From NCBI GenBank assembly GCA_017990305.1, contig JAGNOB010000064.1, positions 1 to 7,788 on the forward strand: 7,788 nt of DNA, read 5' to 3'. Shown here one piece after another: positions 1-5,296 of this stretch. The stretch comes from Leucobacter sp. GTDB taxonomy: Bacteria; Actinomycetota; Actinomycetes; Actinomycetales; Microbacteriaceae. Position 1 is the stretch's first letter; every line of letters begins with the position of its first letter. The notes beneath the pieces were generated by a model. That model made no database searches. It was not told the DNA's origin and saw only the letters and a list, made by a program, of their open reading frames with translations. A program made the position numbers and the translations under genes.

Positions 1-116
1 TGGTGACGACCGTCGGCGGATCCTTCGACCACCGCGTCGTCGACGGCGACGTGATCTCCCGCTTCGTCGCCGATGTCGCCTCCGTACTCGAGGAGCCCGC
101 GCTGCGGCTCGACTAG
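1..116 (+). CDS. 2-oxoacid dehydrogenase E2 acyltransferase, C-terminal end (partial)
   Basis: This is the 3' end of a gene that begins outside the window. It reads in frame from position 3 to a TAG at 114-116, giving 37 residues. The segment contains [10 protein letters not shown], which matches the DHRxxDG active-site motif near the C-terminus of dihydrolipoamide acyltransferases (E2 of the pyruvate, 2-oxoglutarate or branched-chain 2-oxoacid dehydrogenase complexes). The histidine is the catalytic base for acyl transfer from lipoyl-lysine to CoA, and the protein ends about 27 residues after it, as usual for the family. The substrate cannot be told from this fragment. The isoleucine-type dehydrogenase directly downstream makes a branched-chain 2-oxoacid complex a reasonable inference. 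The family call is firm; the substrate is open. Confidence 0.88.
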   Translation, partial: VTTVGGSFDHRVVDGDVISRFVADVASVLEEPALRLD

Positions 117-132
117 CGACGGCTGCGGGGTC

Positions 133-156
133 GGCGGTCGCCGTGCCGCGGCCGCC
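133..156 (+). terminator. GC-rich hairpin after the E2 gene, possible terminator
   Basis: Seventeen bases after the E2 stop, GGCGGTCGC (133-141) can pair with GCGGCCGCC (148-156) around a 6-nt loop. This gives nine pairs, one of them G-U in RNA. There is no T-run downstream, so it is not a canonical intrinsic terminator. U-less hairpins at gene ends are common in GC-rich actinobacteria. Position supports the call; it is untested. Confidence 0.4.
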
Positions 157-201
157 AAGCGTGTCGATTGCGGCGCTACGGGCGCTGACACGCGAGGAAG
201 C

Positions 202-232
202 TTGGCGAACGCCCCGCCGATTCCCATAGGAT
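202..232 (+). promoter_or_regulatory. candidate promoter for the SDR gene
   Basis: TTGGCG (202-207) and TAGGAT (227-232) resemble -35 and -10 elements, separated by 19 bp, slightly longer than optimal. The predicted transcription start would fall near 238-240, leaving a leader of about 90 nt before the SDR start at 327. The -10 lies partly in the loop of an inverted repeat (214-238). GC-rich actinobacterial promoters are poorly conserved, so this is only a candidate. Confidence 0.28.
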
Positions 233-238
233 CGGCGG
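214..238. repeat. inverted repeat upstream of the SDR gene
   Basis: CCGCCGAT (214-221) and ATCGGCGG (231-238) form a perfect 8-bp inverted repeat with a 9-bp spacer. It overlaps the candidate -10. It could be a regulator-binding palindrome or an RNA hairpin. No T-run follows, so it is a poor terminator candidate. Confidence 0.45.
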
Positions 239-244
239 TGACGT

Positions 245-252
245 GCGTATAC
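245..252 (-). promoter_or_regulatory. GTATACGC motif, possible GntR-type operator
   Basis: GCGTATAC on the + strand is the reverse complement of GTATACGC, which occurs upstream of the gntR gene at 4561-4568. It lies just downstream of the predicted transcription start of the SDR gene, a position suited to repression. GTATAC-centred palindromes are common operators of FCD-type GntR regulators. The match is only eight bases, so chance is possible. Confidence 0.25.
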
Positions 253-326
253 CCGGGCGGGCTTCCCAATGGATCGTGGAGCCAGCCAACCGTGACGGCC
301 GGGAGGCCGAGAGACGAGGAATCACC

Positions 327-1088
327 ATGCAGCTTGAAGGAACAACGGCAGTAGTTACGGGAGCGGCCTCGGGCCTCGGCGCTGCGACGGCGGCGCTGCT
401 CGCCGGCCGCGGGGTGAACGTGGTCGGGCTCGACCTCGCCGCGTCGATCGAGAAGGCAGGCACTCCCGCCGCGGGAATCCGCTACGTCGCCGCCGACGTC
501 ACGAGCGAGGACGAGGTTGCCGCAGCACTGCAGCTCGCCGACGGCGAGCCCCCGATCCGCCTCGTCGTGAACTGCGCGGGGATCGCACCCGCGAAGCGCA
601 TCCTCTCGTCGAAGGGCGTGCACGACCTCGAGACCTTCCAGCGCGCGCTGAACATCAACGTCACAGGCACCTTCAATGTGCTGCGCCTTGCGGCAGAGAT
701 CATGGCCGAGCAGGAGCCCGTTGATGAGGCCGGCCAGCGCGGCCTCATCGTGAACACGGCGTCGGTCGCCGCGTACGAGGGCCAGATCGGCCAGATCGCA
801 TACGCCGCATCGAAGGGTGCCGTTGTCGGCATGGGAATTACCGCCGCCCGCGACCTCGCGCGCAGTGGGATCCGCGTGAACACGGTTGCCCCCGGCATCG
901 TCGCGACGCCGCTGCTCGAGGCCCTCGGCCCCGAGGTCAACGCATCGCTCTCCGCTTCGGTTCCGTTCCCTGCTCGCCTCGCGCGGCCAGACGAGTTCGC
1001 ACAGCTCGTCGCGATGATCGCGGAGCACGACTACCTGAACGGCGAGACGATCCGCATGGACGGCGCTCTGCGCATGGGACCGAAGTAA
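327..1088 (+). CDS. short-chain dehydrogenase, HSD17B10-like 3-hydroxy-2-methylbutyryl-CoA dehydrogenase
   Basis: A 253-residue classical SDR. The N-terminal Rossmann motif TGAASGLG is at residues 11-18, NCAG at 82-85, the catalytic serine in NTAS at 146, and the YxxxK pair at Tyr159 and Lys163. The stretches around NTASVAAYEG, the end of the fold (VPFPARLARPDEFAQLV) and the tail (LNGETIRMDGALRM) closely follow human HSD17B10. That enzyme oxidises (2S,3S)-3-hydroxy-2-methylbutyryl-CoA with NAD+ in isoleucine breakdown and also acts on straight-chain 3-hydroxyacyl-CoA. The enzyme is expected to be cytosolic. I chose the ATG at 327 because GACGAGGA precedes it at good spacing and the protein then begins right at the first strand of the fold. 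A GTG at 243 is in frame but adds 28 residues with no family resemblance. It appears to be a single-gene unit between the E2 gene and the transporter. The subfamily is firm; the exact acyl substrate is inferred. Confidence 0.88.
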   Translation: MQLEGTTAVVTGAASGLGAATAALLAGRGVNVVGLDLAASIEKAGTPAAGIRYVAADVTSEDEVAAALQLADGEPPIRLVVNCAGIAPAKRILSSKGVHDLETFQRALNINVTGTFNVLRLAAEIMAEQEPVDEAGQRGLIVNTASVAAYEGQIGQIAYAASKGAVVGMGITAARDLARSGIRVNTVAPGIVATPLLEALGPEVNASLSASVPFPARLARPDEFAQLVAMIAEHDYLNGETIRMDGALRMGPK

Positions 1089-1125
1089 CTTTTCTTCAGG
1101 TTTTACCAAGCGAGAAGATCGCCGG

Positions 1126-1134
1126 TGCTAAGTT
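1126..1134 (+). promoter_or_regulatory. candidate extended -10 element for the transporter operon
   Basis: TGCTAAGTT fits the extended -10 pattern TGnTAnnnT (TG at 1126-1127, hexamer TAAGTT at 1129-1134). No good -35 sits at 17 bp; a T-rich TTTTAC at 1101-1106 is too far. Extended -10 promoters can do without a -35. Transcription would start near 1141, leaving a leader of about 50 nt that contains both hairpins described next. Confidence 0.35.
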
Positions 1135-1147
1135 TGGGCACAGCTGG

Positions 1148-1182
1148 GAGCGGGCCGCGGCCACGCTCTCCCCGAAACGGGG
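1148..1182 (+). promoter_or_regulatory. two-hairpin leader, the second covering the ribosome binding site
   Basis: The first hairpin pairs GAGCG (1148-1152) with CGCTC (1164-1168), continuing into the self-complementary GGCCGCGGCC (1153-1162) with one bulged A at 1163. Immediately after it, CCCCG (1170-1174) pairs with CGGGG (1178-1182) across a 3-nt AAA gap; in RNA a 4-bp stem with a GAAAC loop is more likely. The right arm of the second hairpin includes the G-run of GGGGGTGA (1179-1186), the only Shine-Dalgarno-like sequence for the GTG start at 1193. Folding would therefore hide the ribosome binding site. Pairing is seen directly; a regulatory role is inference. Confidence 0.4.
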
Positions 1183-1192
1183 GTGATGACAG

Positions 1193-2020
1193 GTGATCCA
1201 ATTCGACGCCGTCACGAAGACCTACGCCGATGGCACGCGCGCGGTCGGCGAGTTCTCGCTCACGATCCCCTCGCACCACACAACGGTGTTCGTCGGCTCC
1301 TCTGGCAGCGGCAAGACGACGCTGCTGCGGATGGTCAACCGCATGGTTGAGCCGACGAGTGGCCGCGTGCTCATCGACGACGCAGATGTCGCGGGTGTCG
1401 ACCCCGTGCAGCTGCGACGCTCGATCGGCTACGTGTTGCAGCAGGGCGGCCTGCTCCCACACCGCACGGTACTCGACAACGTCGCGACCGTCGCGGTGCT
1501 CGGGGGCATGCCGAAGGCGCGTGCGCGTACGCTCGCGCTCGAAATGCTCGAGCGGGTCGGACTCGATCCCGCGCTCGGCAGCCGCTATCCGGCCCAACTC
1601 TCGGGCGGGCAGCAGCAGCGCGTAGGCGTAGCGCGCGCCCTCGCACCCGACCCCAACATACTGCTCATGGACGAACCGTTCGGTGCGGTCGATCCGATCG
1701 TGCGCCGCGAACTGCAGGGCGAGCTGCTCAGACTGCAGCGCGAACTCGGCAAGACAATCGTGTTCGTGACGCACGACATCGACGAGGCGTTCAGGCTCGG
1801 CGACGAGGTCGTCGTGCTGCGCGAGGGCGGCGAGATCGCTCAGTGCGGCGCCCCCGCTGACATCCTCGCGAACCCCGCCGACGACTTCGTGCGCCACTTC
1901 ATCGGGGTTGACGTCACCGACGGCGCGGGCGAGGCCAGGCGTCTCACCACCCGCGAGGTCGACGGCAGCACCGTCGTGTTCGACCGCGCAGGCAGACCGC
2001 TCGGAGTGATCGAGCAGTGA
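1193..2020 (+). CDS. opuCA: osmoprotectant ABC transporter, ATP-binding protein (OpuCA/ProV family, no full CBS pair)
   Basis: ATPase subunit of a glycine betaine/carnitine/choline-type importer, 275 residues, acting at the inner face of the membrane. Walker A is GSSGSGKTT (35-43), the Q-loop glutamine is in YVLQQGG (around 83-84), the signature is LSGGQQQR (136-143), Walker B is ILLMDEPF (156-163), the D-loop follows at 165-167, and the switch histidine is His194 in THDIDEA. The motif set and the HxxDEAFRLGD segment are typical of the OpuCA/ProV group. Full-length members carry a C-terminal pair of CBS domains that sense ionic strength. Here only about 35 residues follow residue 240, ending in a CBS-like DRAGRPLGVI strand, so osmosensing by paired CBS domains is absent. 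The GTG start is fixed by an in-frame TGA at 1187. The stop overlaps the next start by GTGA. Symbol by family resemblance. Confidence 0.87.
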   Translation: MIQFDAVTKTYADGTRAVGEFSLTIPSHHTTVFVGSSGSGKTTLLRMVNRMVEPTSGRVLIDDADVAGVDPVQLRRSIGYVLQQGGLLPHRTVLDNVATVAVLGGMPKARARTLALEMLERVGLDPALGSRYPAQLSGGQQQRVGVARALAPDPNILLMDEPFGAVDPIVRRELQGELLRLQRELGKTIVFVTHDIDEAFRLGDEVVVLREGGEIAQCGAPADILANPADDFVRHFIGVDVTDGAGEARRLTTREVDGSTVVFDRAGRPLGVIEQ

Positions 2021-2655
2021 ACTGGCTCGCGCAGAACTGGGCCCAGGTGGGCGAGCTCGCCTGGGAACACCTGCGGCTGAGCCTGCCAGCGATCGCGCTC
2101 TCGGTGCTCATCGCCGTTCCAATCGGCAGGCTGTCGTTCCGCTACGGCCGCGCCGGGGGAGCGCTCACCAGCACAGCGACGCTGCTCTACGCGATTCCCG
2201 CCCTGCCCATGCTCATCATCGTGCCGGCGATCGTCGGTGTGCCGCTGCGCTCGCAGGCGAACATGGTCATCACCCTCACCCTCTACGGGGTTGCGCTGCT
2301 CGTGCGGAGCGCAGCCGACGGCTTCGCCTCCGTGGATCGCACGGTCAGAGACTCCTCCGTCGCAATTGGGCACTCGCCGCTGGCCGCATTCTGGCGGGTT
2401 GACCTGCCGCTCGCGCTCCCGGTGCTGCTCGCGGGAGTTCGGGTCGTCGCTGTCTCGACGATCAGCCTGGTGACGATCGGCGCGCTCATTGGGGTGTCGA
2501 GTCTCGGCACGCTGCTCACTGACGGCTTCCAGCGCGGCATCTTCGCCGAGGTGCTCACGGGGATCCTCGCGACAATCGCGCTCGCCCTACTCGTCGACGG
2601 GGCGCTGCTGCTGCTCGGCCGCGCCCTCATGCCGTGGCGGAGGGTGCGCCCATGA
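2017..2655 (+). CDS. opuCB: osmoprotectant ABC transporter, permease 1 (OpuCB/ProW family)
   Basis: Integral membrane subunit of 212 residues, typical for the short OpuCB/OpuCD permeases. Hydrophobic segments lie at about 21-38, 52-74, 83-99, 132-160 and 175-201. The cytoplasmic EAA-like loop, which docks onto the ATPase, is at about 113-133, with the conserved glycine at 118 (AIGHSP) and the VDLPLALP ending at 128-135. The GTG start overlaps the ATPase stop by four bases, and GGAGTGA (2003-2009) precedes it at seven bases, so translation is coupled. The end overlaps the next permease start in an ATGA. It should pair with the second permease to form the channel. Confidence 0.85.
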   Translation: MNWLAQNWAQVGELAWEHLRLSLPAIALSVLIAVPIGRLSFRYGRAGGALTSTATLLYAIPALPMLIIVPAIVGVPLRSQANMVITLTLYGVALLVRSAADGFASVDRTVRDSSVAIGHSPLAAFWRVDLPLALPVLLAGVRVVAVSTISLVTIGALIGVSSLGTLLTDGFQRGIFAEVLTGILATIALALLVDGALLLLGRALMPWRRVRP

Positions 2656-3347
2656 ACCTCTTCGCGGACGCGCTTGGGTGGCTCACGGATGCCGCGAACT
2701 GGTCGGGCGCTGGCGGGATTCCCGCTCGGCTCGGCCAGCACCTCTGGGTGACGGCGGCTGCCGTAGCGATTGCTGCGGTGCTCGCAATCCCCGCCGGCGT
2801 TGCCATCGGACACAGCCGGCGCGGTGCGGGAACAGTCGGCGCGATCGTGGGCGCCGCCCGGGCGCTCCCAACGCTCGGCGTGCTGACGGTCTGCGCGCTC
2901 TGGCTTGGCATCGGAGTTGGCGCCCCGCTCGTCGCCCTCGTCGTGCTCGCGATCCCCTCGCTCCTCGCCGGCGCGTACTCCGGGGTGCAGGCCGTGCCAA
3001 GCCAGACCTCGTCAGCGGCCTGTGCGATCGGGATGCGCCCGGTGCAGGTCATCTGGCAGGTTGAGCTGCCCCTCGCGCTGCCCGTCATAGTCGGCGGCCT
3101 GCGTGCCGCCGTGCTGCAGGTCGTCGCGACGGCGACCCTCGCCGCCTACACCGCAGACATCGGCCTCGGCCGCTACCTCTTCACGGGTTTGAAGACACGC
3201 GACTACGGGCAGATGCTCGCCGCGGCGATTCTCGTGATCCTGATCGCGATCGCGCTCGAACTCACACTTTCCGCGATTCAACGCGCGGTCACGGCGAGGC
3301 TGATGCCTCGCGCGGCCGCCGATTCCACCACAACCGCAACAACCTAA
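2652..3347 (+). CDS. opuCD: osmoprotectant ABC transporter, permease 2 (OpuCD family)
   Basis: Second permease, 231 residues. Hydrophobic segments fall at about 32-54, 62-83, 88-108, 140-160 and 187-208. The EAA-like loop runs about 121-144 with Gly127 and the VELPLALPV ending. I chose the ATG at 2652 because GGAGGG (2639-2644) lies seven bases upstream and the start makes a standard ATGA overlap with permease 1. An in-frame GTG at 2634 would add six residues and place the start before that Shine-Dalgarno. The C-terminus is a short, polar, threonine-rich tail. It is about a third identical in layout to permease 1 but clearly not a recent duplicate, so the channel is probably a heterodimer. 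Thirteen bases separate it from the binding-protein gene. Confidence 0.84.
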   Translation: MNLFADALGWLTDAANWSGAGGIPARLGQHLWVTAAAVAIAAVLAIPAGVAIGHSRRGAGTVGAIVGAARALPTLGVLTVCALWLGIGVGAPLVALVVLAIPSLLAGAYSGVQAVPSQTSSAACAIGMRPVQVIWQVELPLALPVIVGGLRAAVLQVVATATLAAYTADIGLGRYLFTGLKTRDYGQMLAAAILVILIAIALELTLSAIQRAVTARLMPRAAADSTTTATT

Positions 3348-3360
3348 CGGGGAGACGAAG

Positions 3361-4287
3361 ATGCGCACACCATCACGCACACCACGGAGGATCGGGGCGC
3401 TCGCCGCGCTGGCGCTCGCGGGGGTGACGCTGCTCACGGCCTGCGGATCGGCAGACCCGCTCGACAGCAGCGGTGAATCGACCGCGGGAACGAGCGAAAC
3501 AATCGTTGTCGGTTCGCAGGCGTACTACTCGAACGAGATCGTCGCCGAGCTCTACGCGCAAGCGCTCGAGGCTGGCGGCTTCACTGTCGATCGGCAGCTG
3601 CAGATCGGGCAGCGCGAGGTCTACATGCCCGAACTTGAGGCGGGCAAGATCGACGTGTTCCCCGAGTACACGGGCAACCTGCTGCAGTACTTCGATGCCG
3701 ACACGACCGCGACATCGAGCGACGACGTCTACGCGGCTCTCGTCGAAGCGTTGCCCGAGGGGCTTCGCGTGCTCGATCAGGCGGAGGCCTCGGATCAGGA
3801 TTCGTACGTCGTCACGAGCGAGTTCGCGAAGCAGCACGATCTCGCGGAGATCGGCGATCTCGCTGGAGTAGCGGGGCTCGTGCTCGGCGGCAACTCGGAG
3901 CTTGAGACGCGGCCCTACGGGCCCACAGGGCTGAAGGAGGCCTACGGCGTTGACGTCTCGTTCACACCTATCGAGGATTCTGGGGGACCGCTCACGGTGA
4001 AGGCGCTGCGTGACGGTCAGGTGCAGCTCGTCGATCTCTACTCTGCAGACCCGGTGTTTGCTGAGGGTGATCTCGTGGTGTTGCAGGATCCGAAGGGGCT
4101 CTTCCTAGCCTCGCACGTTGTGCCGGTTGTGTCCGAGCGCGTGGACGATGAGGCGGCGGCGATCATCAACAAGGTGTCTGCGGCGCTCACCGCCGAAGAT
4201 CTGCAGCAGCTTGGCGCGCAGTCTGTGAATGACGAGGCCCCGGCCGCGAAGATCGCGGCGGCCTGGCTGAAGGAACAGGGCCTCTAA
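3361..4287 (+). CDS. opuCC: osmoprotectant-binding lipoprotein (OpuCC/ProX-like, OpuAC domain)
   Basis: Extracytoplasmic substrate-binding subunit of 308 residues. The N-terminus has a basic region (residues 1-10), a hydrophobic stretch (11-26) and the lipobox LTAC at 25-28, so Cys28 should be lipidated and anchor the protein outside the membrane. A serine/threonine-rich linker (about 30-46) leads to the binding domain (48-308). The opening IVVGSQAYYSNEIVAELYAQ, the FPEYTGN motif at 100-106 and the SGGPLTVKALRDGQVQLVDL segment around 217-235 are typical of the OpuAC family. Ligand choice (betaine, carnitine, choline or other quaternary amines) cannot be read from the sequence. ATG is preceded by GGGGAG at 3349-3354. 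Gene order ATPase-permease-permease-binding protein differs from the classical opuC order, in which the binding protein sits between the permeases. Confidence 0.86.
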   Translation: MRTPSRTPRRIGALAALALAGVTLLTACGSADPLDSSGESTAGTSETIVVGSQAYYSNEIVAELYAQALEAGGFTVDRQLQIGQREVYMPELEAGKIDVFPEYTGNLLQYFDADTTATSSDDVYAALVEALPEGLRVLDQAEASDQDSYVVTSEFAKQHDLAEIGDLAGVAGLVLGGNSELETRPYGPTGLKEAYGVDVSFTPIEDSGGPLTVKALRDGQVQLVDLYSADPVFAEGDLVVLQDPKGLFLASHVVPVVSERVDDEAAAIINKVSAALTAEDLQQLGAQSVNDEAPAAKIAAAWLKEQGL

Positions 4288-4314
4288 CGGCCCCTGCGCC
4301 CCCAACCCCGCCCA

Positions 4315-4346
4315 CTCAAGCTGCTCAAGCTGCTCAAGCTGCTCAA
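4315..4346. repeat. 9-bp tandem repeat CTCAAGCTG, three copies plus a partial
   Basis: CTCAAGCTG occurs at 4315-4323, 4324-4332 and 4333-4341, followed by a partial CTCAA at 4342-4346 that runs into the large inverted repeat. Copies are identical. The unit contains AAGCT and is suited to slippage, so copy number may vary between strains. No function is evident. Confidence 0.85.
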
Positions 4347-4419
4347 AACACATGTCCTCAGCGAGGTGATGCCTCTTCAACGGTTGAAGAGGGATCACCT
4401 CGCTGAGGACATGTCTTTT
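4345..4419 (+). terminator. 75-bp near-perfect inverted repeat, likely bidirectional terminator
   Basis: The repeat is centred on G4382. Positions 4350-4381 pair with 4383-4414 at 31 of 32 positions; the exception is G4371 opposite G4393. After one further mismatch (C4349/C4415), AAAA at 4345-4348 faces TTTT at 4416-4419. A + strand transcript would form a very stable hairpin followed by CUUUU, and the opposite strand would look the same. Position after the transporter operon and before gntR fits a terminator. The stem is much longer than an ordinary intrinsic terminator, so it may instead be a mobile palindromic element or a relic of one that also terminates transcription. Confidence 0.65.
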
Positions 4420-4432
4420 CGCCGGCCAGTGC

Positions 4433-4466
4433 GGGGCAGAGTCGGCCAGGGGGCAGAGTCGGCCGG
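4433..4466. repeat. 17-bp direct repeat, two copies
   Basis: GGGGCAGAGTCGGCC is repeated at 4433-4447 and 4450-4464, with a 17-bp period. TGCGGGGCAG occurs at 4430-4439 and again at 4467-4476, giving a nested 37-bp period. The block follows the large inverted repeat directly. It looks like local duplication; no role is evident. Confidence 0.75.
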
Positions 4467-4506
4467 TGCGGGGCAGCGGGGCTCGAACAACGCGATCCGC
4501 CAGGAA

Positions 4507-4518
4507 TGTATGCACTGA
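4507..4518 (+). promoter_or_regulatory. candidate regulator site 1 upstream of gntR
   Basis: TGTATGCACTGA matches site 2 (TGTATACGCTGA) at 10 of 12 positions in the same orientation, 53 bp apart. The spacing is five helical turns at about 10.6 bp per turn, so a dimer pair could bind the same face of the DNA. It lies upstream of a possible -10 (TAAATA, 4534-4539). Self-regulation by the adjacent GntR protein is inferred. Confidence 0.35.
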
Positions 4519-4559
4519 AAGGTGAATTCTCGGTAAATACTGGCCTTTTTGCCGCGGAG

Positions 4560-4571
4560 TGTATACGCTGA
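4560..4571 (+). promoter_or_regulatory. candidate regulator site 2 upstream of gntR
   Basis: TGTATACGCTGA contains the GTATAC palindrome typical of many FCD-type GntR operators. It sits 38 bases before the gntR start and downstream of the TAAATA candidate -10, where bound protein could block transcription. Its core GTATACGC reappears inverted upstream of the SDR gene at 245-252. Confidence 0.4.
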
Positions 4572-4609
4572 GGTGAGGCGACAAGGTAGGGCCTGACCGG
4601 AGGTGGATC

Positions 4610-5296
4610 ATGCGCGCAAGCGACAGAGCATACGCACAGCTGCTCGACGAGATCCAGCGCGGCATTCTCGCACCGGGCACGGTTCTCGGCGAGGTCGAGC
4701 AGGCGTCCAGGCTTGGCGTGAGCCGCACCCCGGCCCGTGAGGCCATTGGGAGGCTCACCGCAGCGGGCCTCGCGCACCAGCTCTCACCCCGCGTCACCGT
4801 CGTGTCGGCATTCAGCGCGGATGATGTCCGATCGCTGTTCGAGGTGCGCCGAGCACTCGAGGAGAACTCGGCTCGGCTTGCCGCGGCGAAGCGCGACCCA
4901 GCTGTGTTCTCGGATCTCGCCGCAGCGTTCGCCGCGGCCCACCCTGAAAACGGCGAAGTCGAAGCAGACGCCTACTACGAGCTCATCGCCAGATTCGATG
5001 CAGCGCTCGATGAGGCCGTTGCGAACCCGTACTTCACGAACGCGCTGCGAACGATCCGCACTCATCTCGCCCGGGCGAGGCGGCTGGCGAGAGACAACCG
5101 CGCCAGGCTCCGGGCCTCGGTCGCGGAACACAGGCTCATTGCCGAGGCGATCGCCGCGGGCGACGGCGAACTTGCCGCTCACGCCACCCACGTGCACCTG
5201 CACAACGCGCTCGCCGCGATCCTGACGTCGCTCGCCGCAACACCAGCGGGCTCCGAACCACTCACACCAGATCCACTGTCGGAAGGGACACCATGA
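4610..5296 (+). CDS. GntR-family regulator, FCD subfamily, of the 2-methylcitrate operon
   Basis: A 228-residue DNA-binding regulator. The winged helix-turn-helix spans about residues 5-66, with the typical GILAPGTVL and [19 protein letters not shown] (36-54) segments. The ligand-binding FCD helices follow from about 72 to 210. FCD proteins usually bind a metal through an Asp-x3-His pair and two further histidines. Here the later histidines are kept (His174 in AEHRLI, His196 in VHLHNA), but the first pair is replaced by Ile126 and Asp130. The start ATG at 4610 follows GGAGGTGG (4599-4606), the best Shine-Dalgarno in the window. The stop overlaps the prpD start (ATGA), so the regulator is made with the enzymes it presumably controls. 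The likely effector is 2-methylcitrate, another cycle intermediate or propionyl-CoA; this is inference from context. Confidence 0.86.
   Translation: MRASDRAYAQLLDEIQRGILAPGTVLGEVEQASRLGVSRTPAREAIGRLTAAGLAHQLSPRVTVVSAFSADDVRSLFEVRRALEENSARLAAAKRDPAVFSDLAAAFAAAHPENGEVEADAYYELIARFDAALDEAVANPYFTNALRTIRTHLARARRLARDNRARLRASVAEHRLIAEAIAAGDGELAAHATHVHLHNALAAILTSLAATPAGSEPLTPDPLSEGTP

Larger units (their letters stand above)
4288..4609. other. 322-bp noncoding region between the transporter and prp operons
   Basis: No convincing gene is present on either strand. From left to right it holds a C-rich stretch, a 9-bp tandem repeat, a large inverted repeat, a GC-rich 17-bp repeat and an AT-richer promoter region for gntR. 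Just before it, the transporter operon ends in a small hairpin over its own stop codon (CAGGGCC at 4276-4282 with GGCCCCTG at 4289-4296, one bulged base). Reading frames that cross the region on the minus strand run through the inverted repeat and into neighbouring genes and look non-biological. Confidence 0.7.

Noticed and set aside
243..326. Upstream GTG start extending the SDR by 28 residues
   Set aside because: No Shine-Dalgarno precedes it and the extra residues do not resemble the family; the ATG at 327 has a good ribosome binding site and matches the family N-terminus.
1103..1897. 264-codon minus-strand open frame antisense to the ATPase gene
   Set aside because: It mirrors the ATPase reading frame; the composition (rich in Arg, Glu, His, Val, Asp) is typical of antisense of a GC-rich gene, and the + strand product has all ABC motifs.
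2634..2651. GTG start six codons upstream for the second permease
   Set aside because: The GGAGGG that fits the ATG at 2652 lies downstream of this GTG, and the ATGA overlap at 2652 is the usual coupling pattern.
4315..4346. CRISPR array
   Set aside because: The 9-bp units abut each other with no spacers; this is a simple tandem repeat.
4465..4500. tRNA fragment, from a GGGCTCGAAC stretch resembling a T-arm
   Set aside because: No matching T stem, anticodon arm or acceptor stem could be found around it.
4105..4797. Long minus-strand open frames across the transporter end, the noncoding gap and the start of gntR
   Set aside because: They run through the large inverted repeat and antisense to two well-supported genes, have no ribosome binding site of note and show no family resemblance. 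Open antisense frames are expected at this GC content.
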